Origin: Nannocystis exedens
GTDB lineage: Bacteria; Myxococcota_A; Polyangia; Polyangiales; Polyangiaceae
Direction of reading: 5' to 3'
NCBI GenBank assembly: GCA_945861885.1
Contig: CAMAVR010000026.1
Coordinates: 1-45,185, forward strand
DNA: 45,185 nt
The notes beneath the pieces were generated by a model, which worked only from the letters and a program-made list of their open reading frames with translations, was not told the DNA's origin and searched no databases. A program made the translations under genes and the position numbers. Positions 17,383 through 28,850 of this stretch are shown here, one piece after another (within the stretch, counting starts at the first letter, position 1; each line of letters begins with the position of its first letter).

Positions 17383-18936
17383 ATGAGCAACGGCGCAGTG
17401 CGAAGTCAGCAAACGAAATGCCCAACGTATGAAGTCGGTCGACTGATCCCAGGGACAATCTACCGCGTCGTGCGCCTGATCGGTCAGGGGGGGATGGGGA
17501 CGGTCTATGAAGTCGAAGATACGACCGTCGCAAAACTGTACGTTCTAAAAACGCTCCATGCCGAGCTCTCGAGTCGGCACGACCTCGCCGACCGGATGGA
17601 TCGGGAAGCGCGTATTCTTGCGCGCCTAAATCATCCGAATATCGTCGAAGTGATCACGCAAGGAACAACGGGCGACGCGGCGCGCCTCCGCTACTACGTG
17701 ATGCAAAAGCTGAGCGGCTTTCCGCTACGAACCGTCTTGTCGAATGTCGGGCGCCTTGGCGTTTCGCACAGTTGCAACATCGCGGTCGAGCTGTTGTGCG
17801 GCCTCGCGCATGCCCACAGTCACAACGTGATTCATCGCGACGTGAAACCAGAAAATATTTTTATTCATCGCTGCAGCGACGGGCGATTCGAGACGAAGCT
17901 GCTCGATTTTGGAATCATGACGTACAGCGGCGGCCAAGCGACAGAGCCGTGCGGCAAGTTTACCGGCACGCTCCTTTACGCGTCGCCCGAGCAGCTTCAG
18001 GGGCAGTCAAAGCTGACAGCGCGAAGCGATCTGTATTCGGTCGGGCTCGTTTTGTACGAAATGCTTGCGGGGCGCGGCCCTTTTGCGCACGAAGGGGGCG
18101 ACGTCGCGGTTTCGGCGGCGCATCTTCTAAAAGATCCGCCACCGATTTCCGCATGGGCCCGAGTACCGCAAGAGCTCGACGAGCTCGTTCATTGCGCTCT
18201 GGCGAAAGAGCCGGCCGCGCGCCCACCGACCGCAGCGGTATTTGCGAATTTGCTTCGCTCGATTGCGCTCCGTTCCGCATCGCTTTCCGATTGCCACCGC
18301 TCGGTCGACGAGCTCCTGGCGCGAGTTCCACACGATCGCGTAGGGCCCGGCTTGCTTGGTGCCGCGGCGATCGAGAGCGACGACGTGAACACTCGTCCGA
18401 TGACGCGCGAAGAGAGCGCCGACATTTTAACCGCGTCGGTCGCGACCCAAGAGACGACCGTTGGGTCGGCCATGCGAGCCGGCAATACCGTGACTGCATC
18501 GAGCGTTGCTCCACCGACCGATTGCCCATGGCTTCCGAGTCGTTTGACCGACGAGCCTCCGCGATTGTCAAAACGAAGCCGACGATCGAACATTGGTTGG
18601 GCAATGGCGATCGCAACCGCTGGCGGCGCAGTCGTGGCGGTGCTCGGGTTCGCGGCGGTGGTGCCAAACGACTTTGAACGAGAGGTGGAACCGGCGGCAA
18701 TCGCGGTGCGCGCAAGTGCGACAGCAGAGGGGCCGCTCGATGCAGGACCGAACCCGGCCAAACCCCCGCTCGGCGCCGAAACTACGAAAAATCAGGCCGA
18801 AAAGCCTTTTTTTCCTTTTACAGGCGAAATTGCAAGTCGAAAGCCGCGAAAGCGATTTGTTCATGCGGTGAAGCGCCCCCCTCCTCCGGCCGAGCCGGTC
18901 GTTGTCCGAAAGAGACCGTCGTCCGGGCTCGATTGA
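17383..18936 (+). CDS. Membrane Ser/Thr protein kinase (PknB/Hanks type)
   Basis: Eukaryotic-like kinase. I choose the ATG at 17383 (517 residues) since the sequence before it in the frame overlaps the FHA gene and has no kinase features. The Gly-rich loop GQGGMGTVYE is at 34-43, the ATP-anchoring Lys56 is in VLKTL, the catalytic loop HRDVKPEN has Asp153, the metal-binding DFG starts at Asp175, and YASPEQ is the P+1/APE region. All key residues are present, so it should be active. A linker leads to one membrane helix (about 404-424) and a Pro/Lys-rich extracytoplasmic tail of about 90 residues without PASTA repeats. It lies downstream of the double-FHA gene. Targets are unknown. Confidence 0.92.
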   Translation: MSNGAVRSQQTKCPTYEVGRLIPGTIYRVVRLIGQGGMGTVYEVEDTTVAKLYVLKTLHAELSSRHDLADRMDREARILARLNHPNIVEVITQGTTGDAARLRYYVMQKLSGFPLRTVLSNVGRLGVSHSCNIAVELLCGLAHAHSHNVIHRDVKPENIFIHRCSDGRFETKLLDFGIMTYSGGQATEPCGKFTGTLLYASPEQLQGQSKLTARSDLYSVGLVLYEMLAGRGPFAHEGGDVAVSAAHLLKDPPPISAWARVPQELDELVHCALAKEPAARPPTAAVFANLLRSIALRSASLSDCHRSVDELLARVPHDRVGPGLLGAAAIESDDVNTRPMTREESADILTASVATQETTVGSAMRAGNTVTASSVAPPTDCPWLPSRLTDEPPRLSKRSRRSNIGWAMAIATAGGAVVAVLGFAAVVPNDFEREVEPAAIAVRASATAEGPLDAGPNPAKPPLGAETTKNQAEKPFFPFTGEIASRKPRKRFVHAVKRPPPPAEPVVVRKRPSSGLD

Positions 18937-18952
18937 TCGCTACACTCGCGCG

Positions 18953-20605
18953 ATGCCATTTTTTCAGACGCCCGCGACGCTCGACAATCAGTACAGCTCC
19001 GATCGCGTCCTTCGCGCCGCTCTCGCACGCGCGCTGCCGCCGGCGGTCCTAGCCGAGATTGAACCTCAGCTGCTCGAGCTCGGCGCTCTCGCGGCTGACG
19101 AGTTTCACAATGCGCTAGTCGCCGACCACACGTCGGAACCGACTCTTACGCAGTGGGACGCCTGGGGGCGCCGCGTCGATCGCATCGAGCTCACGCCGCA
19201 CTGGAAGCGAATGGCGCCCATCGCGGTCAAATACGGGCTGGTGGCGACACCCTACGAGCGACGTCACGGGCGCTATTCACGGCTGCATCAGTTCGCGCTG
19301 CTCTATCTGTTCGACACGTCGTCGGGCGTCTACACTTGCCCGCTCGCGATGACCGACGGCGCCGCGAAGACGCTTTCAGTCAGCGGCAATCGCGCGCTGC
19401 TCGATCGCGCGCTGCCGCGGCTGACGTCGCGCGATCCCGAGCGCGCTTGGACAAGCGGGCAGTGGATGACGGAACGAACAGGCGGGTCGGACGTCGCCAT
19501 TTGCGAAACGATCGCGAAGCACGTTGAAGACGGTCGCTACAAGCTTTACGGAACGAAGTGGTTTACGTCGGCAGCAACGAGCGACATCGCGCTCACGCTA
19601 GCGCGTCCTGAGGGCAATCCACCGGGTGGCGCGGGGCTTGCGCTTTTTTATCTCGAGACGCGCGATGCAAGCGGGCAGCTGAACGGAATTCAGATCAATC
19701 GGCTTAAAAACAAGCTCGGAACGAAAATGGTGCCGACCGCAGAGCTGACGCTCGACGGCACATTGGCGACACTTGTCAGCACCCCGAACGGCGGGATTAA
19801 AAATATCACCCCCATGCTCAGCGTGACTCGCACATGGAACGCAATCGCAGCGGTCGCGTGCATGCGAAGAGCGCTCGCACTGTCGCGCGACTATGCGAGC
19901 AAGCGCATCGCATTCGGTTCACCACTCTCCGAAAAGCCGCTGCATGTCGATACGCTCGCGGCGATGCAGGCGGAGTTCGAAGCGGCGTTTATGCTCGCGT
20001 TTCGAACCGCCGAGCTGATCGGCAAAGAAGAGGCTGGCGAAATTTCGGCCGAGGAAGCGGCACTTTTGCGCCTGCTTACGCCGCTCGCCAAATTGACGAC
20101 CGCGAAACAAGCGGTCGCGATCACGAGCGAGGCGCTCGAAGCGTTCGGCGGCGCCGGCTACGTTGAAGATACCGGCCTGCCGAGACTCCTTCGCGATGCG
20201 CAGGTGCTCCCTATTTGGGAGGGGACGACCAACGTACTGTCGCTCGACGTGCTCAGAGTGCTGGCGCGAGGCGGCTCGATCGACGTCGTGGTGCGCGAAG
20301 TGGAGCGATGCGTGCAATCGGCGCCAAGTGAATGCCGCGACGCGGCACTAGCAGCGAAACGAGCTATTTCGCACGCAGCGGACTGGCTGGCGAACACCAG
20401 TCAACATTCGCTAGCCGCAGTAGAAGCAGGCGGCCGCCGATTCGCGATGACGCTCGGCCGGGCGCTCGAACTAGCGCTCCTGGTCGAACACGCGAAAGCC
20501 GATCCGCGATCCGCCGCAGCAGCGCGCCTCTTCGCGCGACGAGGGGTCGACCTAATCGATCAAACAAGCGATTCGAGCGACGCGGCTGCACTGGCCGCAG
20601 GTTAG
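18953..20605 (+). CDS. AidB-like acyl-CoA dehydrogenase
   Basis: FAD-dependent acyl-CoA dehydrogenase of the AidB branch (550 residues from the ATG at 18953; E. coli AidB has 541). The N-terminal domain shows the FAD-contacting MTERTGGSDV and KWFTSA segments. The C-terminal helical domain shows RALALSRDYASKRIAFG and EAFGGAGYVEDTGLPRLLRD. Glu423 in IWEGTTNV sits where the catalytic base lies in the family. AidB in E. coli is linked to the alkylation response and binds DNA. The basic DNA-binding C-terminus cannot be judged here, and ordinary fatty-acid or amino-acid catabolism is equally possible. It follows the kinase gene by 16 bp and is probably in the same transcript. Confidence 0.9.
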   Translation: MPFFQTPATLDNQYSSDRVLRAALARALPPAVLAEIEPQLLELGALAADEFHNALVADHTSEPTLTQWDAWGRRVDRIELTPHWKRMAPIAVKYGLVATPYERRHGRYSRLHQFALLYLFDTSSGVYTCPLAMTDGAAKTLSVSGNRALLDRALPRLTSRDPERAWTSGQWMTERTGGSDVAICETIAKHVEDGRYKLYGTKWFTSAATSDIALTLARPEGNPPGGAGLALFYLETRDASGQLNGIQINRLKNKLGTKMVPTAELTLDGTLATLVSTPNGGIKNITPMLSVTRTWNAIAAVACMRRALALSRDYASKRIAFGSPLSEKPLHVDTLAAMQAEFEAAFMLAFRTAELIGKEEAGEISAEEAALLRLLTPLAKLTTAKQAVAITSEALEAFGGAGYVEDTGLPRLLRDAQVLPIWEGTTNVLSLDVLRVLARGGSIDVVVREVERCVQSAPSECRDAALAAKRAISHAADWLANTSQHSLAAVEAGGRRFAMTLGRALELALLVEHAKADPRSAAAARLFARRGVDLIDQTSDSSDAAALAAG

Positions 20606-20618
20606 CCCGCTGCTCGCG

Positions 20619-21500
20619 CTACGGTGAAAATACAAAATTAGCCAATACACCGGCCCTATTTTTTATAACGGCCGTTGAAAAGAGCTCCGCTTTTGTATAC
20701 CCGACGCGCCACCTGCCGGTCACTGTCCCGTCGTCATGAATCGCACCAGGCTCCGAATAGACGGCGTGACCTGGCGGGATTCGAAAACCGACGACACGAT
20801 ACTGCGAACGCCCCACCTCCGAAGTAACCCGCTTCGCCAAAAGGTAAACACCGCCAGCGTCCGAATCGAGCGGCTCGTGGTAATGCGGCTCGTTATGGTG
20901 CTCTAAATAAAGCCCTTTCCCCTTCGCCATGACGCAGTCGCGAACGTAATTTACGCCAACCTCCATCGTAAAAATGGGGAACTGCCCCGTAGCGTTAAAT
21001 TCGAAACAGTCGCCATCCCGGAGAAGATGCGCACCAAAATAGCGGAGCGCCTCCTCCGTCGCCTCCACAATCGGAATACTGAATTCGACGTCGTCGCTGT
21101 GAATTGTGAAGGTGCCGTTTCCTCCTAAAATATTGGAATCGTCGGCTACCCCGACGGCAGAATCCCAGTCGGCATCGAGCGTGGCAAATTTGAGCCCTGA
21201 CGGAACGATGTCAGACGCAACCATCTCGCGAGCAACTTCTCCCGGCGCGGCGACTATCCCGCGACCAGACACGAATCGGTAGGTCGACCCTTTTTCAACC
21301 GTCTGCTCGAACGCCAGCGTCGTCATATTCGAGTTAGGCGTGTCGCCACGGCGATCGACTCCCAACGTTTTCATGAAATGAGCTGCCGCAGACCCTTCGG
21401 CGCGGACTGTATCGTCCGATGCTGGCGCCGAAGAATTGAGGCCATTGGACGTACAATTGGCGGTAAGCAGCAGCAAAATTGGAACGGTAAGACGCATCAT
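20619..21500 (-). CDS. Cupin-like putative lipoprotein
   Basis: Hypothetical exported protein of about 293 residues. GGAG lies four bases before the ATG at 21500, supporting that start over upstream ATGs. The signal ends in LLTANC (Cys16). This lipobox is imperfect because Asn is at -1, so lipidation is uncertain. The C-terminal half resembles a cupin beta-barrel: a His-rich strand LEHHNEPHYHEP is followed by FRIPPGHAVYSEPGAIHDDG, close to the two cupin motifs and able to bind a metal. Its 3' end is 13 bases from that of the acyl-CoA dehydrogenase, in tail-to-tail orientation. It is transcribed after clpB with about 70 bases between. Function unknown. Confidence 0.7.
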   Translation of the reverse strand: MMRLTVPILLLLTANCTSNGLNSSAPASDDTVRAEGSAAAHFMKTLGVDRRGDTPNSNMTTLAFEQTVEKGSTYRFVSGRGIVAAPGEVAREMVASDIVPSGLKFATLDADWDSAVGVADDSNILGGNGTFTIHSDDVEFSIPIVEATEEALRYFGAHLLRDGDCFEFNATGQFPIFTMEVGVNYVRDCVMAKGKGLYLEHHNEPHYHEPLDSDAGGVYLLAKRVTSEVGRSQYRVVGFRIPPGHAVYSEPGAIHDDGTVTGRWRVGYTKAELFSTAVIKNRAGVLANFVFSP

Positions 21501-21573
21501 GTACTCCATAAGCAAGCCCCAAATGCCATGGCCCATAAATCGCAACTGTCCATCAAAAACAGACCAAAAAAAC

Positions 21574-24192
21574 CTAGTTTTTCATTCTTATCTTCATCGT
21601 CAGCTCTTTGCCTTTTGGTGGGGCGTCTACGTCGATCGCCGTCCCTGGCGGGAACTCTCCCGCTAAGACTCGCTTCGCTAGAACATCTTCCAAATTTTTC
21701 TGAATCGCTCGCTTTAGCGGGCGCGCTCCGTATTGCGGATCCCACCCCGCGTCGCCGAGAAAGTCTTTTGCGCTGTCGCTCAAGACAATTTCGAGGTCGC
21801 GCTTTGCGAGCCGCGATGCGAATCGCGCGATCTGGATATCGACAATTTTCCGAAGCTGATCGCGTTCTAACCGATGAAACAGCACAATTTCGTCGAGGCG
21901 ATTGAGAAACTCTGGGCGAAACGCTTTTCTTAGCTCCTCCATTACCGCTTCGCGCGTCCGCTCTTTGCGCTGCTCGGCGTCGATGTCGCGCCGGTCTTCG
22001 ATCGCTTGAATCAGATGCGAGCCGATATTGCTCGTCAGAATAATCACGGTGTTTTTGAAATCGACGGTACGCCCTTGCCCGTCGGTTAACCGGCCGTCGT
22101 CGAGCACTTGAAGGAGCACGTTCCAGACATCGGGATGCGCTTTTTCGACTTCATCGAATAGGACGACCGAATACGGACGGCGCCGCACCGGCTCGGTCAG
22201 CTGCCCCCCTTCGTCGTAACCGACATAGCCGGGCGGAGCCCCGATCAGGCGCGAAACCGAGTGCTTTTCCATGTATTCGCTCATGTCGAGGCGAATCATC
22301 GCTCGCTCATCGTCGAACAAATACTCAGCTAGAGCCCTCGCCAGCTCTGTCTTCCCGACGCCGGTCGGGCCTAAAAACAAGAAGCTCCCGATCGGGCGGC
22401 GATCGTCGCCAAGCCCCGCGCGCGATCGACGCACGGCATTTGCGATCGCCTCGATCGCCTCCGTCTGCCCAACGACGCGCTTGCCGAGCTCCCCCTCGAG
22501 ACGCAGGAGCTTCTCCATCTCACCCTGCATCATTTTGCTCACCGGCACGCCGGTCCATTTCGCGACGATCGCGGCGATATCTTGATCGGTGACCTCTTCT
22601 TTTAAATACGATGTCTTTTCCTGGACTTTTGCGAGCTGCCGCCGCGCTTCTTCAAGCTTTTTGTCGGCCTCTGGCAACTTCCCGTACCGAATCTCTGCCG
22701 CCTTCCCTAAATCGCCTCGGCGCTCGGCCATGTCAGCTTCGGCGCGGAGCTGCTCCGTCTCGGGCTGCATTGCCCGAATTTTTTCGATGACCTCTTTTTC
22801 GCGGAGCCACTGCCCTCGCATCGCATTCAGCTCTTCTTGGAGCTCGGCGATCTCTCGACCCAGCGTCACGAGGCGCGCTTTTGATGCCTGATCGCGCTCC
22901 TTTTTTAGCGCCTGCTCTTCGATCTGAAGCTGCGTCATCCGGCGCTGCACGACATCGATCTCGGTCGGCATGCTATCGACTTCGATCTTAATTTTTGCCG
23001 CTGCTTCGTCGACCAGATCGATTGCTTTATCGGGCAAAAAGCGCTCTGTCACGTAGCGATCGGAGAGCGTTGCCGCTGCTACGAGCGCCGCATCTTGAAT
23101 CCGAATCCCGTGATGGACTTCGTACCTCTCTTTTAGCCCGCGCAAAATCGCGATTGTATCGTCGACCGTCGGCTGCGCGACGAAGACTGGCTGAAACCGC
23201 CGCTCGAGCGCCGCATCTTTTTCGATCCGCTTTCGGTACTCATCGAGCGTTGTCGCTCCGATGCACCTGAGCTCACCGCGCGCGAGCGCCGGCTTTAAAA
23301 GATTGGCCGCGTCCATCGTCCCCTCGGCGGCACCTGCACCGACGATTGTATGGATTTCGTCGATAAAGAGAATGATCGAGCCGGCCGCGCTTTCAATCTC
23401 TTTCAGAACCGCTTTGAGCCGCTCTTCAAACTCGCCGCGGTATTTGGCGCCTGCGACGAGGGCTCCCATATCGAGCGCGACGAGCTGCTTGTCTTTCAGC
23501 GACTCGGGGACGTCACCGCGCACAATTCGCTGCGCGATCCCTTCGACGATGGCAGTTTTTCCTACGCCTGGCTCGCCGATGAGCACCGGATTGTTTTTCG
23601 TTCGCCGCGATAGCACTTGCATCACGCGGCGCACTTCTTCGTCGCGCCCGACAACCGGATCGATTTTCGATTTTCGCGCGGCGTCGGTAAGGTCGCGGCA
23701 ATACTTTTCGAGCGCCTGAAACTTTGCCTCGGGATCGCGATCGGTAATTCGCTGACTCCCCCGAACTGTAGCGAGAGCGCGCAGAATTTTTGCGTAGTCG
23801 AGGCCGCCGGCCTCTTTTAACTCTGCTTGGACGTCGCGATCGCTCTTTGCGAGTGCGAGGACAAAATGTTCGACCGACACGAAATCGTCTTTCAACGCTT
23901 TCGCTTCGTCTTCTGCTTTTCGAAGCATTTCGGTCGCTCGCCGCCCGATTCCAGGCTCGGCGCCGCCGCTTACTTTTGGCAGCTTTTCGAGCCGCTCGCC
24001 AAGGGCGCGCTCGAGCTCATCGATCTCACCGCCTGCTTTTTGCAGCAGCGGCCGCGCGACGCCCCCTTCTTGCTGAAGCGCCGCAACAAGCACATGCTCT
24101 GGAACAAGCTCTGGATTGCCAGCGCGCGCCGCAATTTCAAGCCCATCGCGGAGCGCCTCCTGGCTCTTCGTCGTCATCCGATCTTGGCGCAT
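21574..24192 (-). CDS. clpB: Disaggregase chaperone ClpB
   Basis: AAA+ hexameric disaggregase that works with DnaK to pull apart protein aggregates in the cytosol. The length (872) matches ClpB. An N-terminal Clp-N domain (about 1-150) precedes the first ATPase module with Walker A GEPGVGKT at 206-213. Then comes the long coiled-coil middle domain (about 400-525), which separates ClpB from ClpA/ClpC. The second ATPase module has Walker A GPTGVGKT at 608-615. [20 protein letters not shown] and the pore stretch GYVGYDEGG are also present. GGAGGAG (24197-24203 on the complement) sits a few bases before the ATG and supports the start. It lies 53 bp downstream of gyrB. I see no CIRCE element. Confidence 0.97.
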   Translation of the reverse strand: MRQDRMTTKSQEALRDGLEIAARAGNPELVPEHVLVAALQQEGGVARPLLQKAGGEIDELERALGERLEKLPKVSGGAEPGIGRRATEMLRKAEDEAKALKDDFVSVEHFVLALAKSDRDVQAELKEAGGLDYAKILRALATVRGSQRITDRDPEAKFQALEKYCRDLTDAARKSKIDPVVGRDEEVRRVMQVLSRRTKNNPVLIGEPGVGKTAIVEGIAQRIVRGDVPESLKDKQLVALDMGALVAGAKYRGEFEERLKAVLKEIESAAGSIILFIDEIHTIVGAGAAEGTMDAANLLKPALARGELRCIGATTLDEYRKRIEKDAALERRFQPVFVAQPTVDDTIAILRGLKERYEVHHGIRIQDAALVAAATLSDRYVTERFLPDKAIDLVDEAAAKIKIEVDSMPTEIDVVQRRMTQLQIEEQALKKERDQASKARLVTLGREIAELQEELNAMRGQWLREKEVIEKIRAMQPETEQLRAEADMAERRGDLGKAAEIRYGKLPEADKKLEEARRQLAKVQEKTSYLKEEVTDQDIAAIVAKWTGVPVSKMMQGEMEKLLRLEGELGKRVVGQTEAIEAIANAVRRSRAGLGDDRRPIGSFLFLGPTGVGKTELARALAEYLFDDERAMIRLDMSEYMEKHSVSRLIGAPPGYVGYDEGGQLTEPVRRRPYSVVLFDEVEKAHPDVWNVLLQVLDDGRLTDGQGRTVDFKNTVIILTSNIGSHLIQAIEDRRDIDAEQRKERTREAVMEELRKAFRPEFLNRLDEIVLFHRLERDQLRKIVDIQIARFASRLAKRDLEIVLSDSAKDFLGDAGWDPQYGARPLKRAIQKNLEDVLAKRVLAGEFPPGTAIDVDAPPKGKELTMKIRMKN

Positions 24193-24245
24193 TGCTCTCC
24201 TCCGTTCTCAACCGGAACGTAAGCATCCGCCAAGGACGAGCAATA

Positions 24246-26741
<2,496 letters not shown>

Positions 26742-26878
26742 TCAGCTCGCTCAAAACGGTGGGGCGCGAAAGCGCAGAAAAGCCGAAGGAGTCTACGCGA
26801 AATGAGGCGCCTCGTCGCTATATTTCAGGCCCCGGCGCACGATGGACTATGTTACCCCCTTTGGACCTTAGGCACACC

Positions 26879-28288
26879 ATGCTCCCCGAAAAAAAGCAGA
26901 TTCTCATTGTCGACGACGAGCCGAACATCCGGACCATCCTCTCGGCGCAGCTTAGCCGCGACGGATATGACGTTCTTACAGCCGAAAACGGCGAAGAAGG
27001 GCTTCAAGCGCTGCGCGATCACCACATCGATATGGTCATCACCGACCTCCGAATGCCCAAAGTTGACGGGATGACGCTGCTCCGAGAAGCGCTCCAGGAG
27101 GACCGCGAGCTTCCGGTGGTGATGATTACGGCGCACGGTACCATCGATACCGCGGTCGAGGCGCTAAAGCTCGGCGCGTTCGACTACCTAACCAAGCCGT
27201 TCGACAAAGACGAAGTCCGGCAAATCGTAGCAAAAGCGCTTAAAACGCGGCAGCTGTCAGGGGCCGATGCATCGCTCCAGGCAGGGCCAGGCGCCCGGTT
27301 CGGAATTATCGGGAATTCGACGAGTATCGGCGAGCTTTATTCGATTTTGGAGCGCGTCGCCGATACGCCAACGACCGTTCTCATTTCGGGTGAAAGCGGC
27401 ACCGGCAAAGAGCTCGTCGCCAGGGCGCTCCACGAGCATTCATCCCGAAAAGACCGCCCGTACATCAAAGTGAACTGCGCGGCGATCCCGAAAGAGCTCA
27501 TCGAAAGTGAGCTGTTCGGATACGAGCGCGGGGCGTTCACCGGGGCTGTGGGGTCGAAGCCGGGGCGGTTCGAGCTGGCCAACGGCGGCACGCTATTTCT
27601 CGATGAAATCGGCGAAATACCGGTCGAAATGCAAGTTAAGCTCCTCCGAGCGCTGCAAGAAAGCGAGTTTGAGCGCGTCGGGGGGATCAAGACGATGCAC
27701 GTCGACGTAAGGCTTGTTGCCGCAACCAATCGTGATTTACGAAAGCTGATTGCCGCCGGTACGTTCCGCGAAGATCTCTTTTATCGCCTCAATGTCGTGC
27801 CGATTCGCCTGCCAGCATTGCGGGAGCGGTCGGGCGACATTCCGCTTCTAACAGAACATTTTTTGGCGAAATTTAACGAGCGGCTAAAAAAAGATGTCGC
27901 CGGAGTCGAGCCTGAAGCGATCGATGCACTTGGCGCCTACCCCTGGCCAGGGAACATTCGAGAGCTCGAAAACGTTATGGAGCATGCCGTTCTATTTTGC
28001 GACGTCGACAAAATTCGCCTCGCCGACCTCCCCCCTGAAATTCGAGGCGGAAGTGGGCAGCAGAGCACCTCGCCAAGCACAGCGCCGCCAAGCATGCTCA
28101 GCGCCGAAGGGGGGCTCAAAGAGCACGTGCGCGTCGCGATGAATCGCCTTGAGCGCGATCTCGTGAGCCGAGCGCTGACGCAGACAAATGGCAATGTGAC
28201 GCACGCCGCGCGACTTCTAAAAATTTCGCGCAAGGGACTTCAACTGAAGATGAAAGAGCTCGGCCTACGCGAGCCAGCAGAGCACTGA
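26879..28288 (+). CDS. NtrC-family sigma-54-dependent response regulator
   Basis: Transcription activator of sigma-54 promoters (469 residues from the ATG at 26879; the 48 extra upstream codons overlap the gyrB promoter region). The receiver domain (1-120) has acidic VDDE at 11-14, phospho-acceptor Asp56 in DLRMP and conserved Lys106. The AAA+ domain has Walker A GESGTGKE at 171-178, GAFTGA at 218-223 (the sigma-54 contact loop, intact) and Walker B LFLDEIGE. The C-terminal Fis-type helix-turn-helix is NGNVTHAARLLKISRKGLQL. No histidine kinase gene is adjacent, so it is an orphan regulator. It lies directly upstream of the small membrane gene and the binding-protein/protease array. Confidence 0.95.
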   Translation: MLPEKKQILIVDDEPNIRTILSAQLSRDGYDVLTAENGEEGLQALRDHHIDMVITDLRMPKVDGMTLLREALQEDRELPVVMITAHGTIDTAVEALKLGAFDYLTKPFDKDEVRQIVAKALKTRQLSGADASLQAGPGARFGIIGNSTSIGELYSILERVADTPTTVLISGESGTGKELVARALHEHSSRKDRPYIKVNCAAIPKELIESELFGYERGAFTGAVGSKPGRFELANGGTLFLDEIGEIPVEMQVKLLRALQESEFERVGGIKTMHVDVRLVAATNRDLRKLIAAGTFREDLFYRLNVVPIRLPALRERSGDIPLLTEHFLAKFNERLKKDVAGVEPEAIDALGAYPWPGNIRELENVMEHAVLFCDVDKIRLADLPPEIRGGSGQQSTSPSTAPPSMLSAEGGLKEHVRVAMNRLERDLVSRALTQTNGNVTHAARLLKISRKGLQLKMKELGLREPAEH

Positions 28289-28299
28289 GAACCAAAACG

Positions 28300-28809
28300 A
28301 TGCAAAAACAAGCGATGGAGCGAGTCAAAGAAGCAGGTGGGCCGGTCATGCGCACGGTTGGTTGGGTTGTGATTGTCGCGGGCGTGATCGTCGGCTCCTT
28401 TATCACCTGGCTTCTCATGTCGCTTGGCTCACTCGGCTACCTGATCGGAGGGCCTGTCGCGATCATGGCGATTCTTGTCGGCATCGCGCTGATTCGCGGC
28501 GGTCGCTACATTCAAGAGCGAGCCGGTGATGAGACCTGGGGGGCGCAGGTTCAAAAAATTTACACTCTTGCCGAGGCAAAATCGGGCGAACTGTTCGTCT
28601 CCGACATCGTGCGAGCGCTCGGTGTCACGCCGGTCGTCGCCGACGCGTTGCTGACACGCCTTGCGCGAGAACAGCCAGACGAAATACGCGTCGACATCGA
28701 CCCGACAGGTGGAATTTGTTACCGATTTAGCCGAATTGCGCCTCGGCGAATGGCCGAGCTACCTCCAGCGTCGAACGACAAGCCCGACAAAAAGACGCGA
28801 TTGTCCTGA
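28300..28809 (+). CDS. Small membrane protein with winged-helix-like tail
   Basis: A 169-residue protein starting 11 bases after the regulator's stop, so probably co-transcribed with it. Two hydrophobic helices (about 20-41 and 44-65) form a hairpin in the inner membrane. The remaining 100 residues are cytosolic. The part IYTLAEAKSGELFVSDIVRALG, then VTPVVADALLTRLARE and a strand pair, resembles a winged-helix fold (about 88-150), which could bind DNA or protein. I do not recognise a named family. Its position between an activator and three sensor-like genes makes a regulatory role tempting but unproven. Confidence 0.75.
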   Translation: MQKQAMERVKEAGGPVMRTVGWVVIVAGVIVGSFITWLLMSLGSLGYLIGGPVAIMAILVGIALIRGGRYIQERAGDETWGAQVQKIYTLAEAKSGELFVSDIVRALGVTPVVADALLTRLAREQPDEIRVDIDPTGGICYRFSRIAPRRMAELPPASNDKPDKKTRLS

Positions 28810-28850
28810 CACGCAGCTATGCTCTGAAGAGAACAGCTTAGGGGGGTGGG

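Noticed and set aside
17772..18677. 301-codon Arg-rich frame overlapping the Ser/Thr kinase gene
   Set aside because: It is an out-of-frame shadow; the kinase frame has every catalytic motif.
21566..21582. AAAAAAACCTAGTTTTT palindrome at the clpB stop as a terminator
   Set aside because: The stem is almost only A-T with a tiny loop and would be too weak. The arrangement also suggests read-through to the lipoprotein gene.
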